A model generated the notes under the pieces. That model saw nothing but the letters and a program-made list of their open reading frames with translations, was not told where the DNA came from and searched no databases. A stretch of DNA of 64,000 nt from AP-15 sp963698995 (GTDB taxonomy: Bacteria; Pseudomonadota; Alphaproteobacteria; ATCC43930; CGMCC-115725). The position numbers and the translations under genes were made by a program. Below are positions 51,849-61,818 of the stretch, piece after piece (the stretch's first letter is position 1; each line of letters starts with the position of its first letter). The stretch is from NCBI GenBank assembly GCA_963698995.1, contig CAVOTD010000013.1, forward strand, positions 124,001-188,000. The letters run 5' to 3'.

Positions 51849-52798
51849 TTAGTCGTCATAAATGCTCGTCCCGCGGCGGCTGGCGTCGAGCAGTTCCTCC
51901 AGCCCGAGCCGCTCGAGGTATTCGTTCCATGATCTCGGACCGTAGAAATACCGTTCGAGATAAGCCCGGACGCCCTCCTCGGGATCCCGCTTTAGCTGGG
52001 CGGCATAGTCATTGAGGTGCTCGAACAGCGGCTCGTAGAGACCGTAGCATTCGTGCGGCGCCGACCCGAACGGCACCTCGACGACGGCATCGACTGCCAG
52101 GAAAGGGATTTTAGTCCGATCGGGCATGCGGCGGATCTGGTCGTTCGAAACCACCCGCTCGGTCGTCAGGATCACCCGGTTCGCCGCCATCGCCAGATCG
52201 ACGTCCATGAACGGCAGTCCATCGATCTGCGCATTGCCAAAGGCATCGCAGCGCTGCACGTGAATCAGCGCGAAATCGGGGTTCAGCGCCGGGACCAGCA
52301 GCAGTTTTTCGCCGGTGAAAGGGCAATCGATCTGCCTCGTATCGGGCAATTGGCCGATGATGTCCGAACCCATCATCGAGCGCATCGGCAGGAACGGCAC
52401 GCCCATCGCGCCGGCGCGAAAGCGCAGGCCGACCGCCAGGTGGCTCCATTCCTCGAACCGAGCGCGCCCCGCTTCGGTATAAAGCCGCATGATGCGCGAC
52501 ACGCCCCAGACGATGCCCTGGCTAAACCAGCTTGTCACGATATGCCGGCTGGTCCCGGCGGCGAACAACAACTCGCCCTCGCTCGAGGTGATGCTGCGGG
52601 AACAGGAGAGGTCTTTGCGGCCGGCTCGGATCAAGGCCCAGATCATCGCCATCGGCGTGCGCGACAAGGTGCTGCCGCCGATGCCGACCGAGGCGCCATC
52701 GGGGACGAGCGCGGCCGCCGCTTCGAGCGACATCACCTTGTCCCGAAGGCTCCGGTCACGCTCTCGGGTGCGGCGGCAAAGCTCGCTGTAGTCGCTCG

Positions 52799-52802
<4 letters not shown>
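51849..52802 (-). CDS. gctA: glutaconate CoA-transferase-like subunit A (IpdA-type)
   Basis: Alpha subunit, 317 aa. 'KVMSLEAAAALVPDGASVGIGGSTLSRTPMAMIWALIRAGRKDLSCSRSITSSEG' is the GctA-type N-terminus and 'RAGAMGVPFLPMRSMMGSDI', 'NPDFALIHVQRCDAFGNAQIDG' the conserved core. The start TTG 52802 forms a TTGA overlap with the PLP-enzyme stop; ATG 52733 would be the alternative and would drop a charged leader that relatives usually have. With the GctB-like gene it forms a heterodimer acting on dicarboxylic or ring-derived acyl-CoA. Confidence 0.88.
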
Positions 52803-54282
<1,480 letters not shown>

Positions 54283-54352
54283 GATACCGCCGTCCTTCAT
54301 AACGCCCCGTTAGTCGCCCGGCCCCCGCCGCGGGACAAAGCAGAACGGCAGA

Positions 54353-55057
54353 TTATTTCTTTTCCAACTGGGAAACGTCGATATTGCAATGAAGGCACTT
54401 TTCCAGGGTGAACGTCACCTTGCCGGTGTCGTCGTCCACCAGGAACTTGACCGGCACCCCACGTGCGTCGAGCCAGACGGTATATTTGGTGGCCCCGTCG
54501 ATCTCATACTTCACCGCAGGAACGGTGCCGCCATCGAGCTTCACGGTGGTTTCCTGGCCGGTGCCGATGCGGACCTGCTCGAGCTTACCGGAATCGGGCC
54601 GCATCATTGTATTGGAGCGCAGAAAGTTCGCCGACCACGGGTTAGCCGGATGAACCGACGACGGTGCGGTTATCGTGCCCTGCGGCGAGGTGATGACGAA
54701 GTTGTTGCCGTGCGCTTCGCCTTTGACCTCGGCGGGGCCGTCGCCTTTGTCGGTGACGCCGCGAAATGAAACGAGCCGATTGCCTTGCCAGCGCTCGGTG
54801 CGGTCGGCTTCCTCGCGATACATGCGGATGCCGAGCAGCTTCACCTCGAAATGCGCCTGGGTTTGAACGGTGACGCCGTCGCGAGTTGGCTCGACCGTGT
54901 TGGTATAAGTCCCGATATTGCCAAATTTCGAATGGGACACCTGATACGTGAATTGCGCCGGGGCTTCCGCGGCCGCGGGGCCGGCGCCGACCAAGCCGGC
55001 GAAAACGCCGGCTGTCGCGATCGCGAGCCACGCCTTGGGGTTCGTGCGCACACCCAT
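54353..55057 (-). CDS. exported DUF6134-like protein
   Basis: Predicted periplasmic protein of 234 aa. A signal peptide ('WLAIATAGVFAGLVGAGPAAAEA') is followed by beta-rich sequence 'QFTYQVSHSKFGNIGTYTNTVE', 'EVKLLGIRMYREEADRTERW' and 'YTVWLDARGVPVKFLVDDDTGKVTFTLE', resembling the DUF6134/DUF3108-type lipocalin-like exported proteins. A late 'CLHC' pair might bind metal or form a disulfide. It stands alone between two operons with its own upstream region (55058-55200). Function not known. Confidence 0.75.
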   Translation of the reverse strand: MGVRTNPKAWLAIATAGVFAGLVGAGPAAAEAPAQFTYQVSHSKFGNIGTYTNTVEPTRDGVTVQTQAHFEVKLLGIRMYREEADRTERWQGNRLVSFRGVTDKGDGPAEVKGEAHGNNFVITSPQGTITAPSSVHPANPWSANFLRSNTMMRPDSGKLEQVRIGTGQETTVKLDGGTVPAVKYEIDGATKYTVWLDARGVPVKFLVDDDTGKVTFTLEKCLHCNIDVSQLEKK

Positions 55058-55347
55058 GTCCCCCTCCCGAAATGATTTCCGATAGCCTCGGCGCGCTGCG
55101 GCAGCACCAAGGGAAAACCCGCTCCGTCCCCAAACATTGAACGGATTTAAACGCCAGGGAATTCACGTTAACGCTCTACTATCTAATGTTCAAAGGAAAA
55201 TATCGGCCGCGGCGCAACTCCGGGGGGCACCAAATTTATCGTCAATTGCGGACGATTTGGATGTTGCCGAACGTTAGCCGGCCGAAACAGGCACCGATAA
55301 CTTGAAATTTGGGCGACGGGCGATTGCAGCGTCCGGACGAGTTCAGA

Positions 55348-56541
55348 TCACACGACGTCTTCTCTGCGCAACGCCGCTATCTCGCCGGCCGCGTAGCCGG
55401 CTTCCGACAGGATCTCGTCGGTGTGCTCGCCGAGCGTCGGCGGCGCACGCTCGAGGCTGCCGCCGCCCTCGGCGAGCCGGAACCCCGACCCGGCCAGGGT
55501 CAGCCGGCCAAAACCGCTATCGACGGTTTGCAACACATCGCGATGCGCGAGCTGCGGATGGTGGACGATCTCGCCGATCGTCCAGATGCTGGCGCACGGC
55601 ACGTCGGCTTCGGTCAAGCGCGCCTCCCAGGTCTTGGCGTCGGCGCTCGCCAAGGCCGCCTCGATGATTCCGCGCAGCGCCGCCGCGTTGGCGCCGCGCG
55701 CCGGCCAATCCTTGAACCTCGGATCATCGAGGATTTCCGGCCGGCCCAAGGCATGCATCAACTTCTCGAACTGCCGGTCGGTCATCACCGCGAGCATCAA
55801 ATGACCCTCGCCGGCGGCGAACCGATTGCCGGTCGGCTTACCGGTCGTCGAGAGATTGCCGAATTGGCGGTGCCGATGCCCGGTCACCGTGTACTCGGCG
55901 ACTTGTGGGCCGAGAAAGCTCAGCGCCGCATCGAGCATCGCGACATCGACCAGCTGCCCCTTGCCGGTTTGCCCCCGCTGAAACAGCGCGCTCGCCACGG
56001 CAAAGGCGCCGGTCATGCCGCCGATCGTGTCACACAGCGCAAAGCCGGCGCAAGTCGGCCCCGTCTCCTCGTGCCCGGTGATCGACATGATCCCTGACAT
56101 CGCCTGCATCTTGCCGTCGAACGCCGCCGTCCGACGCTCCGGCCCGGTTTGCCCGAAGCCCGACACGGAACAGTAGATCAGCTGCGAATTGATCGCGCTG
56201 AGCTGCTCGTAGGCGAGCCCGAACTTCTCCATCACACCGGGGCGAAAGTTCTCCCAGACGACATCCGCGCCTTTGGCCAGCCGGCGGACGATCTCGACTG
56301 CCTTAGGCTTGGCGAGGTCGAGGGCGATACTCCGCTTGTTGCCATTGAGCGCCATGAAGGAGGGCGCCATCCCGCGCTCGGACCACTCCTTGCTCAGCTG
56401 CGAACGGCGCATCTCGTCGCCGGTGAGCGGCTCGATCTTGATCACGTCGGCGCCGAGCAGGGCCAGCTGGTAGCTGCCGAACGGCCCGGCCACGTAACGG
56501 GTGAAATCGAGGATGCGAACACCGGCAAAAGGTTTGCTCAT
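55348..56541 (-). CDS. CaiB/BaiF family (class III) CoA-transferase
   Basis: A 397-aa class III CoA-transferase. 'PFAGVRILDFTRYVAGPFGSYQLALLGADVIKIEP' is the family N-terminus, 'ALNGNKRSIALDL' and 'ADVVWENFRPGVMEKFGL' follow, and Asp142 in 'AAFDGKMQAMSG' aligns with the catalytic Asp that forms an aspartyl-CoA anhydride. The C-terminal small domain is complete. I chose ATG 56541, 5 bp after the upstream stop, over in-frame codons inside the preceding gene. Last gene of an operon with an amidohydrolase and a probable selenoprotein. It could serve oxalate (Frc-like) in support of the oxalyl-CoA decarboxylase further right, but length and motifs do not prove this. Confidence 0.9.
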   Translation of the reverse strand: MSKPFAGVRILDFTRYVAGPFGSYQLALLGADVIKIEPLTGDEMRRSQLSKEWSERGMAPSFMALNGNKRSIALDLAKPKAVEIVRRLAKGADVVWENFRPGVMEKFGLAYEQLSAINSQLIYCSVSGFGQTGPERRTAAFDGKMQAMSGIMSITGHEETGPTCAGFALCDTIGGMTGAFAVASALFQRGQTGKGQLVDVAMLDAALSFLGPQVAEYTVTGHRHRQFGNLSTTGKPTGNRFAAGEGHLMLAVMTDRQFEKLMHALGRPEILDDPRFKDWPARGANAAALRGIIEAALASADAKTWEARLTEADVPCASIWTIGEIVHHPQLAHRDVLQTVDSGFGRLTLAGSGFRLAEGGGSLERAPPTLGEHTDEILSEAGYAAGEIAALRREDVV

Positions 56542-56545
56542 CGGG

Positions 56546-57511
56546 TCACTGTCCAGGTGATCGAGGGGCACTGTCATTGAGTGCGGGCTCGGTGCGGACG
56601 GTCTTGGCAATTTCCTTCTGCCGGTCGAACTCCTGCCGCCGGCGGCGGATCTCCTCCGGCGATAGGCGCTCGATGTTCGAATAATCGAGCTTCCACGCCG
56701 GGTCTGTGCTCCACCGCAGCGGCGATTGCACCGTGGTCCGCGGCCCCGGCGCCGCTTCGAGGACGCGCAAGGCAAGCTCCAACGTGAGGGCCTGCGACGG
56801 CGGGTCTTTGGGCAGCCCCGCCGCATTGCCGAGCGGAAAATCACTGAACAGAAAGCGCGGCACGCCGCAATATTCGACGATGTCCTTGGCGCACCCCATG
56901 ACGATTGTCGGGATGCCGTTCGCTTCCAAATGCCGGGCGGCCAGACTCACGGTCTGGTGGCACACCGGTCAATTGGCGACGAGAATGGCCGCATCGGCAT
57001 GATCGGCGCGGCACCGCGCCAGCAGCTCCGGACAGTCGGTTTCGAGGGTTGTTCGATGGCTGCGATTGGTCGGTGCGCCGTGGAACCGCGGCGCGACTTC
57101 GCCGATCCGGCCCGCCACCGCGCAGCGTTGCAGCTGCGGCAGCGGAAACCAGCTGTTGCTATCCTCGGCGGTGGTGTGCACCCGATCGATGCCGACATGG
57201 GAGATCCGCAGATCGTGGTCGATTGCGCTATCCCCCGAATAGATCCTGTAGAATTTGGCGGCGGCGTTATAGGGCGCTCCCGGACCCTGGTCGCCCTTTC
57301 CTGGCTGGTAGGGAGCCGCCGTGGTGACCAACGCGACCCGACACTCGGCGAGCGGCTTTGCCAGCGGCTGAAACGGCACCTCGGCATAATGCGCCCAGCG
57401 ATAGGGCGCGCCGTAACCAAGCGCCAGATAGTAGTCGCGGATCCGCTGCATGTAGGGGATCGGCGCGTCATGCTCGGGGGCGAACCCCGGAGATCCGTCC
57501 TCTTCACTCAT
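56546..57511 (-). CDS. GrdB/PrdB-like glycine/sarcosine/D-proline reductase family protein, probable selenoprotein (Sec181 at TGA)
   Basis: A 321-aa protein if the in-frame TGA at 56971-56969 is read as selenocysteine (residue 181). Before it: 'MSEEDGSPGFAPEHDAPIPYMQRIRDYYLALG' and 'ADAAILVAN'; after it: 'PVCHQTVSLAARHLEANGIPTIVMGCAKDIVEYCGVPRFLFSDFPLGNAAG'. Family members typically have Cys or Sec at this site, giving a (C/U)-P-V-C-H redox motif. Both sides of the TGA are strongly conserved and in one frame, and a hairpin fitting a bacterial SECIS follows. ATG 57511 has AAGGAA at ideal spacing. It lies 10 bp after an amidohydrolase gene and 4 bp before a CaiB-type gene. The reaction in aerobic proteobacteria is unknown. 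Alternatively the TGA is a nonsense mutation of a Cys codon. Confidence 0.8.
56941..56971 (-). promoter_or_regulatory. UGA codon plus candidate bacterial SECIS hairpin
   Basis: The TGA (56971-56969) is followed after 17 nt by the loop of a perfect 6-bp hairpin: CCAGAC (56957-56952), loop CGTGA (56951-56947), GTCTGG (56946-56941). A G in the first two loop positions and a loop 16-37 nt from the UGA are the accepted bacterial SECIS criteria, and both are met. The flanking CCGG/CCGG could extend the stem with internal mismatches. Confidence 0.65.
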
Positions 57512-57521
57512 CTGAGTTTCC

Positions 57522-58490
57522 TTAATGGTTGAAGCCGAACAGCTGCTGCGCATTGTGGTGCAGGATCTTGTCGACGTCGGCCTGAGGCAGGCCGAGGCGC
57601 CCGATATAGGCGAAGGTCTCCTTGTAGGCCTCGTAATCCTGCAATACCGGATAGTCGCTGCCGGTCACCAGGTGGCCCGCGCCAAAGGCTTCGAGGGCGC
57701 AGGTGAACGCGGCCTTCGAGCCGTAGCACACCGTGTCGTACCAGAAGCGCCGGGCGGTGACGCTCGGCGGTTCGGCGAGGTCGGGATGGCCGCCCGCGCT
57801 CTGGCCCTGCTGGTCGAGCCGGTTCAGCAACATCGGGATCGGTCCGCCGAGATGCGGCACGATGAACTTGATGTTCGGATAGCGGTGCGGGATCTGCTTG
57901 GCGATCATGTGCAAAACAAAGGTCGCGTCCTCGAGCGACGTCCCGACAGCCGCCCGATAGCCGTAATCGACGATGAACGGCGAGCAGATGCCGGTTCCGG
58001 CGGGGTGAACGAACAGGATCGCGCCGCGCCGGTTCATCTCTTCGTAGATCGGCTCGAACTCGGTTTCGGCGACCGAGCGGTTGAGGCAGATGATGTTCAT
58101 ATTGACGCCGACACAGCCCAGTTGGTCGAAGCCGCGTTCCATTTCCTTGAGCGCCGCGTCGATATGCGGCAACGGCAACATGACATAGGAGGCGATCCGC
58201 TCGGGATAGCGGTGCGCCAGATCGGCGTACCCGTCGTTGAGCATTTGCACGGCCCTGACGCCCTCGCGCTCGTCGGGCAGATAGGGCGGCCAATGCGGCG
58301 ACAGGACTTGCTTTTCGACGCCGGCGGCGTCCATCAGCTCGAACCGCCCGCTGATGTCCTCTGGCGAATCCGAAAACGGGTGGCAGGCGAGGCCGGTCCG
58401 CACCGGCACGCCGACGCGCGGCCAGAAGCGATCACCCATGAAGTCGCTGAACTTCTTCGGCAGGTAATGGGCATGCACGTCGACGATCAC
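57522..58490 (-). CDS. amidohydrolase family protein (ACMSD-like metal-dependent hydrolase/decarboxylase)
   Basis: A 322-aa TIM-barrel metalloenzyme. The N-terminal 'IVDVHAHYLP' supplies metal ligands His6 and His8; 'FIVPHLGGPIPML' carries a further His, and 'VTGSDYPVL' the late catalytic Asp. The pattern fits the amidohydrolase_2 group that includes 2-amino-3-carboxymuconate-semialdehyde decarboxylase and gamma-resorcylate decarboxylase, so decarboxylation or hydrolysis of an acid is likely. First gene of the operon with the probable selenoprotein and the CaiB/BaiF transferase. The three may form a short catabolic route (inference). Confidence 0.9.
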   Translation of the reverse strand: MIVDVHAHYLPKKFSDFMGDRFWPRVGVPVRTGLACHPFSDSPEDISGRFELMDAAGVEKQVLSPHWPPYLPDEREGVRAVQMLNDGYADLAHRYPERIASYVMLPLPHIDAALKEMERGFDQLGCVGVNMNIICLNRSVAETEFEPIYEEMNRRGAILFVHPAGTGICSPFIVDYGYRAAVGTSLEDATFVLHMIAKQIPHRYPNIKFIVPHLGGPIPMLLNRLDQQGQSAGGHPDLAEPPSVTARRFWYDTVCYGSKAAFTCALEAFGAGHLVTGSDYPVLQDYEAYKETFAYIGRLGLPQADVDKILHHNAQQLFGFNH

Positions 58491-58656
58491 GTCTCGGCTC
58501 CTGGTCTGCGCTCGCGGAGGCAGGGCAGGTTAGGCCGCGACCGCTCCGGCAGGCAAGCGCAGCGGCTCGGCGGAGCGGCGCGCGATTAACCGATTTTGAG
58601 CAAATCAACGATAGGAAATGTGCGCATAGAGGGTTCTCGGTCACCGGTATAGCGCA

Positions 58657-59217
58657 GTGCTTCATATTCGCTTCGGCGCGTATCTGCTGATTGTGGCTGC
58701 CGCGGCCATACCCGGCAGGGCCGCGCCAGCCGCACCGTCGGCGACGATCGAGACCTGCTTCGCGCCGGAGAGCGACTGCGCCGCCTTTGCGGTGCGCGCG
58801 ATCGACCGGGCCCAGCACGAGATCCTGGTCGGCGCCTACGGTCTGACCACTGGGTCCGGCATCGTCGAGGCGCTGCTGCGCGCGCACCGGCGCGGCGTCG
58901 CCGTCAAGCTGATCGCCGACAGGAGCACACCCTGCGGCCGCAACAGCGGCATCGACCCGCTAGCGGGCGCGGGGGTGCCGGTCTGGATCGATCATATCGC
59001 GCGGATTGCGCATGCGAAGACGATGGTCATCGACGGCGCCGTCACCTTGAACGGCTCCTATAATTGGACCCGCGGGGCATCGGCCAATTCCGAAGATTTG
59101 AACCTGGTCGCATCGCCGGTGGTCGCCGAGGCCTACGCCACCCATTGGCGCGATCGTCAAGCCGTCTCGCTGCGCTTCGACCGCCGCGAGGACTGGTGCA
59201 GCGCCGTGGTACGCTAA
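58657..59217 (+). CDS. exported phospholipase D-like nuclease with single HKD motif
   Basis: A 186-aa protein with a signal peptide ('YLLIVAAAAIPGRAAPA') and one HKD motif: His119, Lys121 and Asp126 in 'AHAKTMVIDG', followed by 'LNGSYNWTRGASANSEDLNLV'. This is the Nuc/EndA-type PLD nuclease that dimerises to build one active site and degrades DNA in the periplasm. 'GAYGLTTGSGIVEALLRAHRRGVAVKLIADRST' is the usual preceding region. The start is GTG 58657. It is divergent from the amidohydrolase operon. Confidence 0.88.
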   Translation: MLHIRFGAYLLIVAAAAIPGRAAPAAPSATIETCFAPESDCAAFAVRAIDRAQHEILVGAYGLTTGSGIVEALLRAHRRGVAVKLIADRSTPCGRNSGIDPLAGAGVPVWIDHIARIAHAKTMVIDGAVTLNGSYNWTRGASANSEDLNLVASPVVAEAYATHWRDRQAVSLRFDRREDWCSAVVR

Positions 59218-59301
59218 TTCCTCCGCCGGAGGGTTGCCCGGCATCAGGCCGACGTCCCACTATGCGGTCCATCCGCGACACCGCCACGCAGGAGGAGATG
59301 G

Positions 59302-59709
59302 ATGCCGACCGCAGTCGAAGAGAAGGACGCGATCCGCGAGGTCCTGGCCGAATACTGTTTCCGGCTCGACGATGGGCACTTCGCCGAGATGGCGGCATTG
59401 TTCACCGAGAACGGCACCTGGGACACCGCTTTCGGCAGGGCGACCGGGCGCGCCGCGATAGCCGAATTGGCCCGCAATCTGCGGGAGCGAGCCGGAGAAC
59501 AACGACCCCGAGCGATCCATCTAGTCACCAACATCGCAATCGCCCTCGACGGTGCGAGCGCACGGGTCCGCTCCAATTGGACCGTCGTACAAAACAGCCC
59601 GGAGGGACCAAAGATCGGCTCGGGCGGCGCCTACCGCGACGAGCTGGTCAAAGAGCACCGGCAGTGGCTGTTCCGCTACCGCAAGATCGACCGCTTCATC
59701 GCCCCCTGA
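59302..59709 (+). CDS. SnoaL-like/NTF2-fold protein
   Basis: Small 135-aa alpha+beta cone protein: 'DAIREVLAEYCFRLDDGHFAEMAALFTENGTWDTAFGRATGRAAIAELARN' and 'IHLVTNIAIALDGASARVRSNWTVVQ', ending 'HRQWLFRYRKIDRFIAP', as in SnoaL_4 polyketide-cyclase-like and ring-hydroxylating-dioxygenase-beta-like proteins. A GGAGGAG ribosome-binding site precedes ATG 59302. Catalytic or binding role unknown. Confidence 0.85.
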   Translation: MPTAVEEKDAIREVLAEYCFRLDDGHFAEMAALFTENGTWDTAFGRATGRAAIAELARNLRERAGEQRPRAIHLVTNIAIALDGASARVRSNWTVVQNSPEGPKIGSGGAYRDELVKEHRQWLFRYRKIDRFIAP

Positions 59710-59733
59710 GGCTGCGACTTCAACAGCAAACCA

Positions 59734-59857
59734 GTCATTCCGGGACGGCCCATAAGGGCTGGGCCCGGAATCGATGAACACCGGCGTTCGCCCAATTCTG
59801 ATAGGCCCGTGTTCATGGGTTCCGGGCTCGCGGGCGAAGCCCACGCCCCGGAATGAC
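59734..59857. repeat. 124-bp palindromic repeat with 11-bp terminal inverted repeats
   Basis: Terminal repeats GTCATTCCGGG (59734-59744) and CCCGGAATGAC (59847-59857) are perfect. Nested inside, CCCGGAA..ATGAACAC (59764-59781) pairs with GTGTTCAT..TTCCGGG (59809-59826). No coding capacity. It separates the convergent SnoaL and oxalyl-CoA decarboxylase genes and resembles dispersed non-autonomous elements of alphaproteobacteria. Confidence 0.7.
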
Positions 59858-59877
59858 CCTCGAGCGATGAGCCGCTT

Positions 59878-61578
59878 TCAGGTCTTCTGGGCGACGGCAC
59901 TCCGCGGATTGAGGCTCTGGATGTGACCGCTCTCGGTGCCGGCCGTCGGGTCGATGACGGCATTGATCAGGGCTGGCTTGCCTGACGCGAGCGCCTCGCT
60001 CAAAGCCTGGGTGAGGCTGGGCGTGTCGGTGACGTAGTAGCCGGCCCCGCCGAACGCCTCGATGATCTTTTCGTAGCGCGCGTCGCGGAGGAGGCCGGTC
60101 GGCGAGTAGGCGCGGCCGGGCGCGTCGCCGCGGTAGACACCGTTATTGTTGAAGATGACCGTGACCACCGGCAGCTCGTAGCGGCAGATCGTCTCGATTT
60201 CCATGCCGCTAAACCCGAAGGCGCTGTCGCCCTCGATCGCGACGACGGGCTTGCCGGTCACTGCAGCCGCGCCGATCGCATAGCCCATGCCGATGCCCAT
60301 GACGCCCCAGGTGCCGCTGTCGAGGCGGTGGCGGGGTTTATCCATGTCGATGATGTTGCGGCCAAAGTCGAGCGTGTTGGCGCCTTCGTTGACGACATAG
60401 ACATCCGGCTGGGTGGCCAGAGCGTTGCGCACCGCGCGCAGCGCGCTGGAGAAGTTCATCGGGCTCGGGTCAGCGTTGAGCCGCGCCGCCATGCGTTCGA
60501 TGTTCTGCTGCTTGCGTTTGCCGATCTCGTCGACCCAGGCGGCCTGGCGTCTGATCTGTCCCGGCTTCAGCGCAGCGTTGAACGCCGCGAAAACCGACTT
60601 GATGTCGCCGACGACCGGTGCGGCGATCGCCCGGTTGCTGTCGAGCTCGGTCGCGGAGATGTCGACCTGCACAAGCCGCGTGCCCTCGGACCACAGCGGC
60701 GGCCTGCCGTGCGACAGCAGCCAGTTGAGGCGCGCCCCGGCCAGCATCACCACGTCGGCGTTGCCGATCGCATAGGAGCGCGCGGCGGCGGCCGATTGCG
60801 GATGGTCGTCGGGCAGCAGGCCCTTGGCCATCGACATCGGCAGGAACGGAATGCGCGTCGTCTCGATAAACGACCGGATTTCCTCGTCCGCCCGCGCATA
60901 CGCCGCACCCTTGCCGAGGATCACCAGGGGGCGCTGGGCGTTCGCCAACAGCTCGATGGCGCGCGCGACCGATTCCGGCGCCGGGGGCTGCGGCGGCGCC
61001 GGGTCGACGACCTTCACCAGCGACTTCCTCGCCGTCTCCACGTCGAGGGCCGAGCCGAGCACTTCGGCCGTCAGGTCGAGATAGACGCCGCCCGGGCGTC
61101 CCGAGGAGGCGGCGCGGATCGCCCGCGCAATGCCGATGCCGATGTCTCGCGGCCGGTTGATGCGGTAGGCCGCCTTGGCATAGGGCCTCGCGGCGGCCAA
61201 CTGGTCCATCTCCTCATAATCGCCCTGTTCGAGATCGACGATCGCACGGTCGCTCGACCCGCTGATCATGATCATCGGGAAACAGTTGGTCGTGGCGTTG
61301 GCCAACGCGACCATCCCGTTCAGGAAGCCGGGGGCCGAGACCGTCATGCAGATGCCCGGCTTCTGCGTCAGATACCCGGCGATCGCGGCCGCATTCCCGG
61401 CCGACTGCTCGTGGCGAAAGCCCAGGTAACGGATTCCTTCGGCCTGCGCCAAGCGCAGCAAATCCGTGATCGGGATGCCGGCCACCCCATAGATCGTATC
61501 GACGCCGTTCAGCTTCAGAGCCTCCACCACCAGGTGAAAGCCGTCGGTCATGTTCCCAGGCATTTCCTCTGCGCTCAT
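59878..61578 (-). CDS. oxc: oxalyl-CoA decarboxylase
   Basis: Thiamine-diphosphate enzyme of 566 aa converting oxalyl-CoA to formyl-CoA and carbon dioxide. 'GVDTIYGVAGIPITDLLRLAQAEGIRYLGFRHEQSAG' is diagnostic; the Glu in RHEQ activates the cofactor. 'GDSAFGFSGMEIETICRYELPVVTVIFNNNGVYRG' is the ThDP/Mg motif. The start is ATG 61578, 9 nt from GGAGG; GTG 61587 abuts the Shine-Dalgarno and is unlikely. No Frc-type formyl-CoA transferase is adjacent; the CaiB/BaiF gene at 55.3-56.5 kb is the nearest candidate partner. Contributes to oxalate detoxification. Confidence 0.95.
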   Translation of the reverse strand: MSAEEMPGNMTDGFHLVVEALKLNGVDTIYGVAGIPITDLLRLAQAEGIRYLGFRHEQSAGNAAAIAGYLTQKPGICMTVSAPGFLNGMVALANATTNCFPMIMISGSSDRAIVDLEQGDYEEMDQLAAARPYAKAAYRINRPRDIGIGIARAIRAASSGRPGGVYLDLTAEVLGSALDVETARKSLVKVVDPAPPQPPAPESVARAIELLANAQRPLVILGKGAAYARADEEIRSFIETTRIPFLPMSMAKGLLPDDHPQSAAAARSYAIGNADVVMLAGARLNWLLSHGRPPLWSEGTRLVQVDISATELDSNRAIAAPVVGDIKSVFAAFNAALKPGQIRRQAAWVDEIGKRKQQNIERMAARLNADPSPMNFSSALRAVRNALATQPDVYVVNEGANTLDFGRNIIDMDKPRHRLDSGTWGVMGIGMGYAIGAAAVTGKPVVAIEGDSAFGFSGMEIETICRYELPVVTVIFNNNGVYRGDAPGRAYSPTGLLRDARYEKIIEAFGGAGYYVTDTPSLTQALSEALASGKPALINAVIDPTAGTESGHIQSLNPRSAVAQKT

Positions 61579-61659
61579 ATCGTCCACCCTCCCGAGAGTC
61601 GGGCAGGGTCTAAAGAGAGTTGGCCCTAGCCGTCAATGAGCACGAGCCATGGCGCACCG

Positions 61660-61797
61660 TTGTCCCCCTCTCCACCGGGGGGTGGGGAGGGTCGGGGTAA
61701 GGCGGGGGATTTCAGAGCGCCATCACCGCCCACCTCACCCTCCCAGCTCATCGGGCTGGGCCCCTCCCCGCATCTGGTCCGGGGCAGGCTCTCCCCC

Positions 61798-61818
<21 letters not shown>
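61660..61818. repeat. GC-rich repeat region with nested hairpins
   Basis: Non-coding stretch of C/G runs: CCACCGGGGGGTGG near 61673, GCTCATCGGGCTGGGC near 61746, and CTCTCC..CCCCTAAAGGGG..GGAGAG at 61789-61814. The last is a strong stem-loop lying between katG and oxc, and its CTCTCC/GGAGAG arms recall the hairpin at 14461-14495. Probably degenerate copies of a dispersed palindromic repeat; may also limit read-through from katG. Confidence 0.5.

Noticed and set aside
60328..61629. 433-codon plus-strand frame opposite oxc
   Set aside because: Antisense shadow of a highly conserved ThDP enzyme, with no Shine-Dalgarno.
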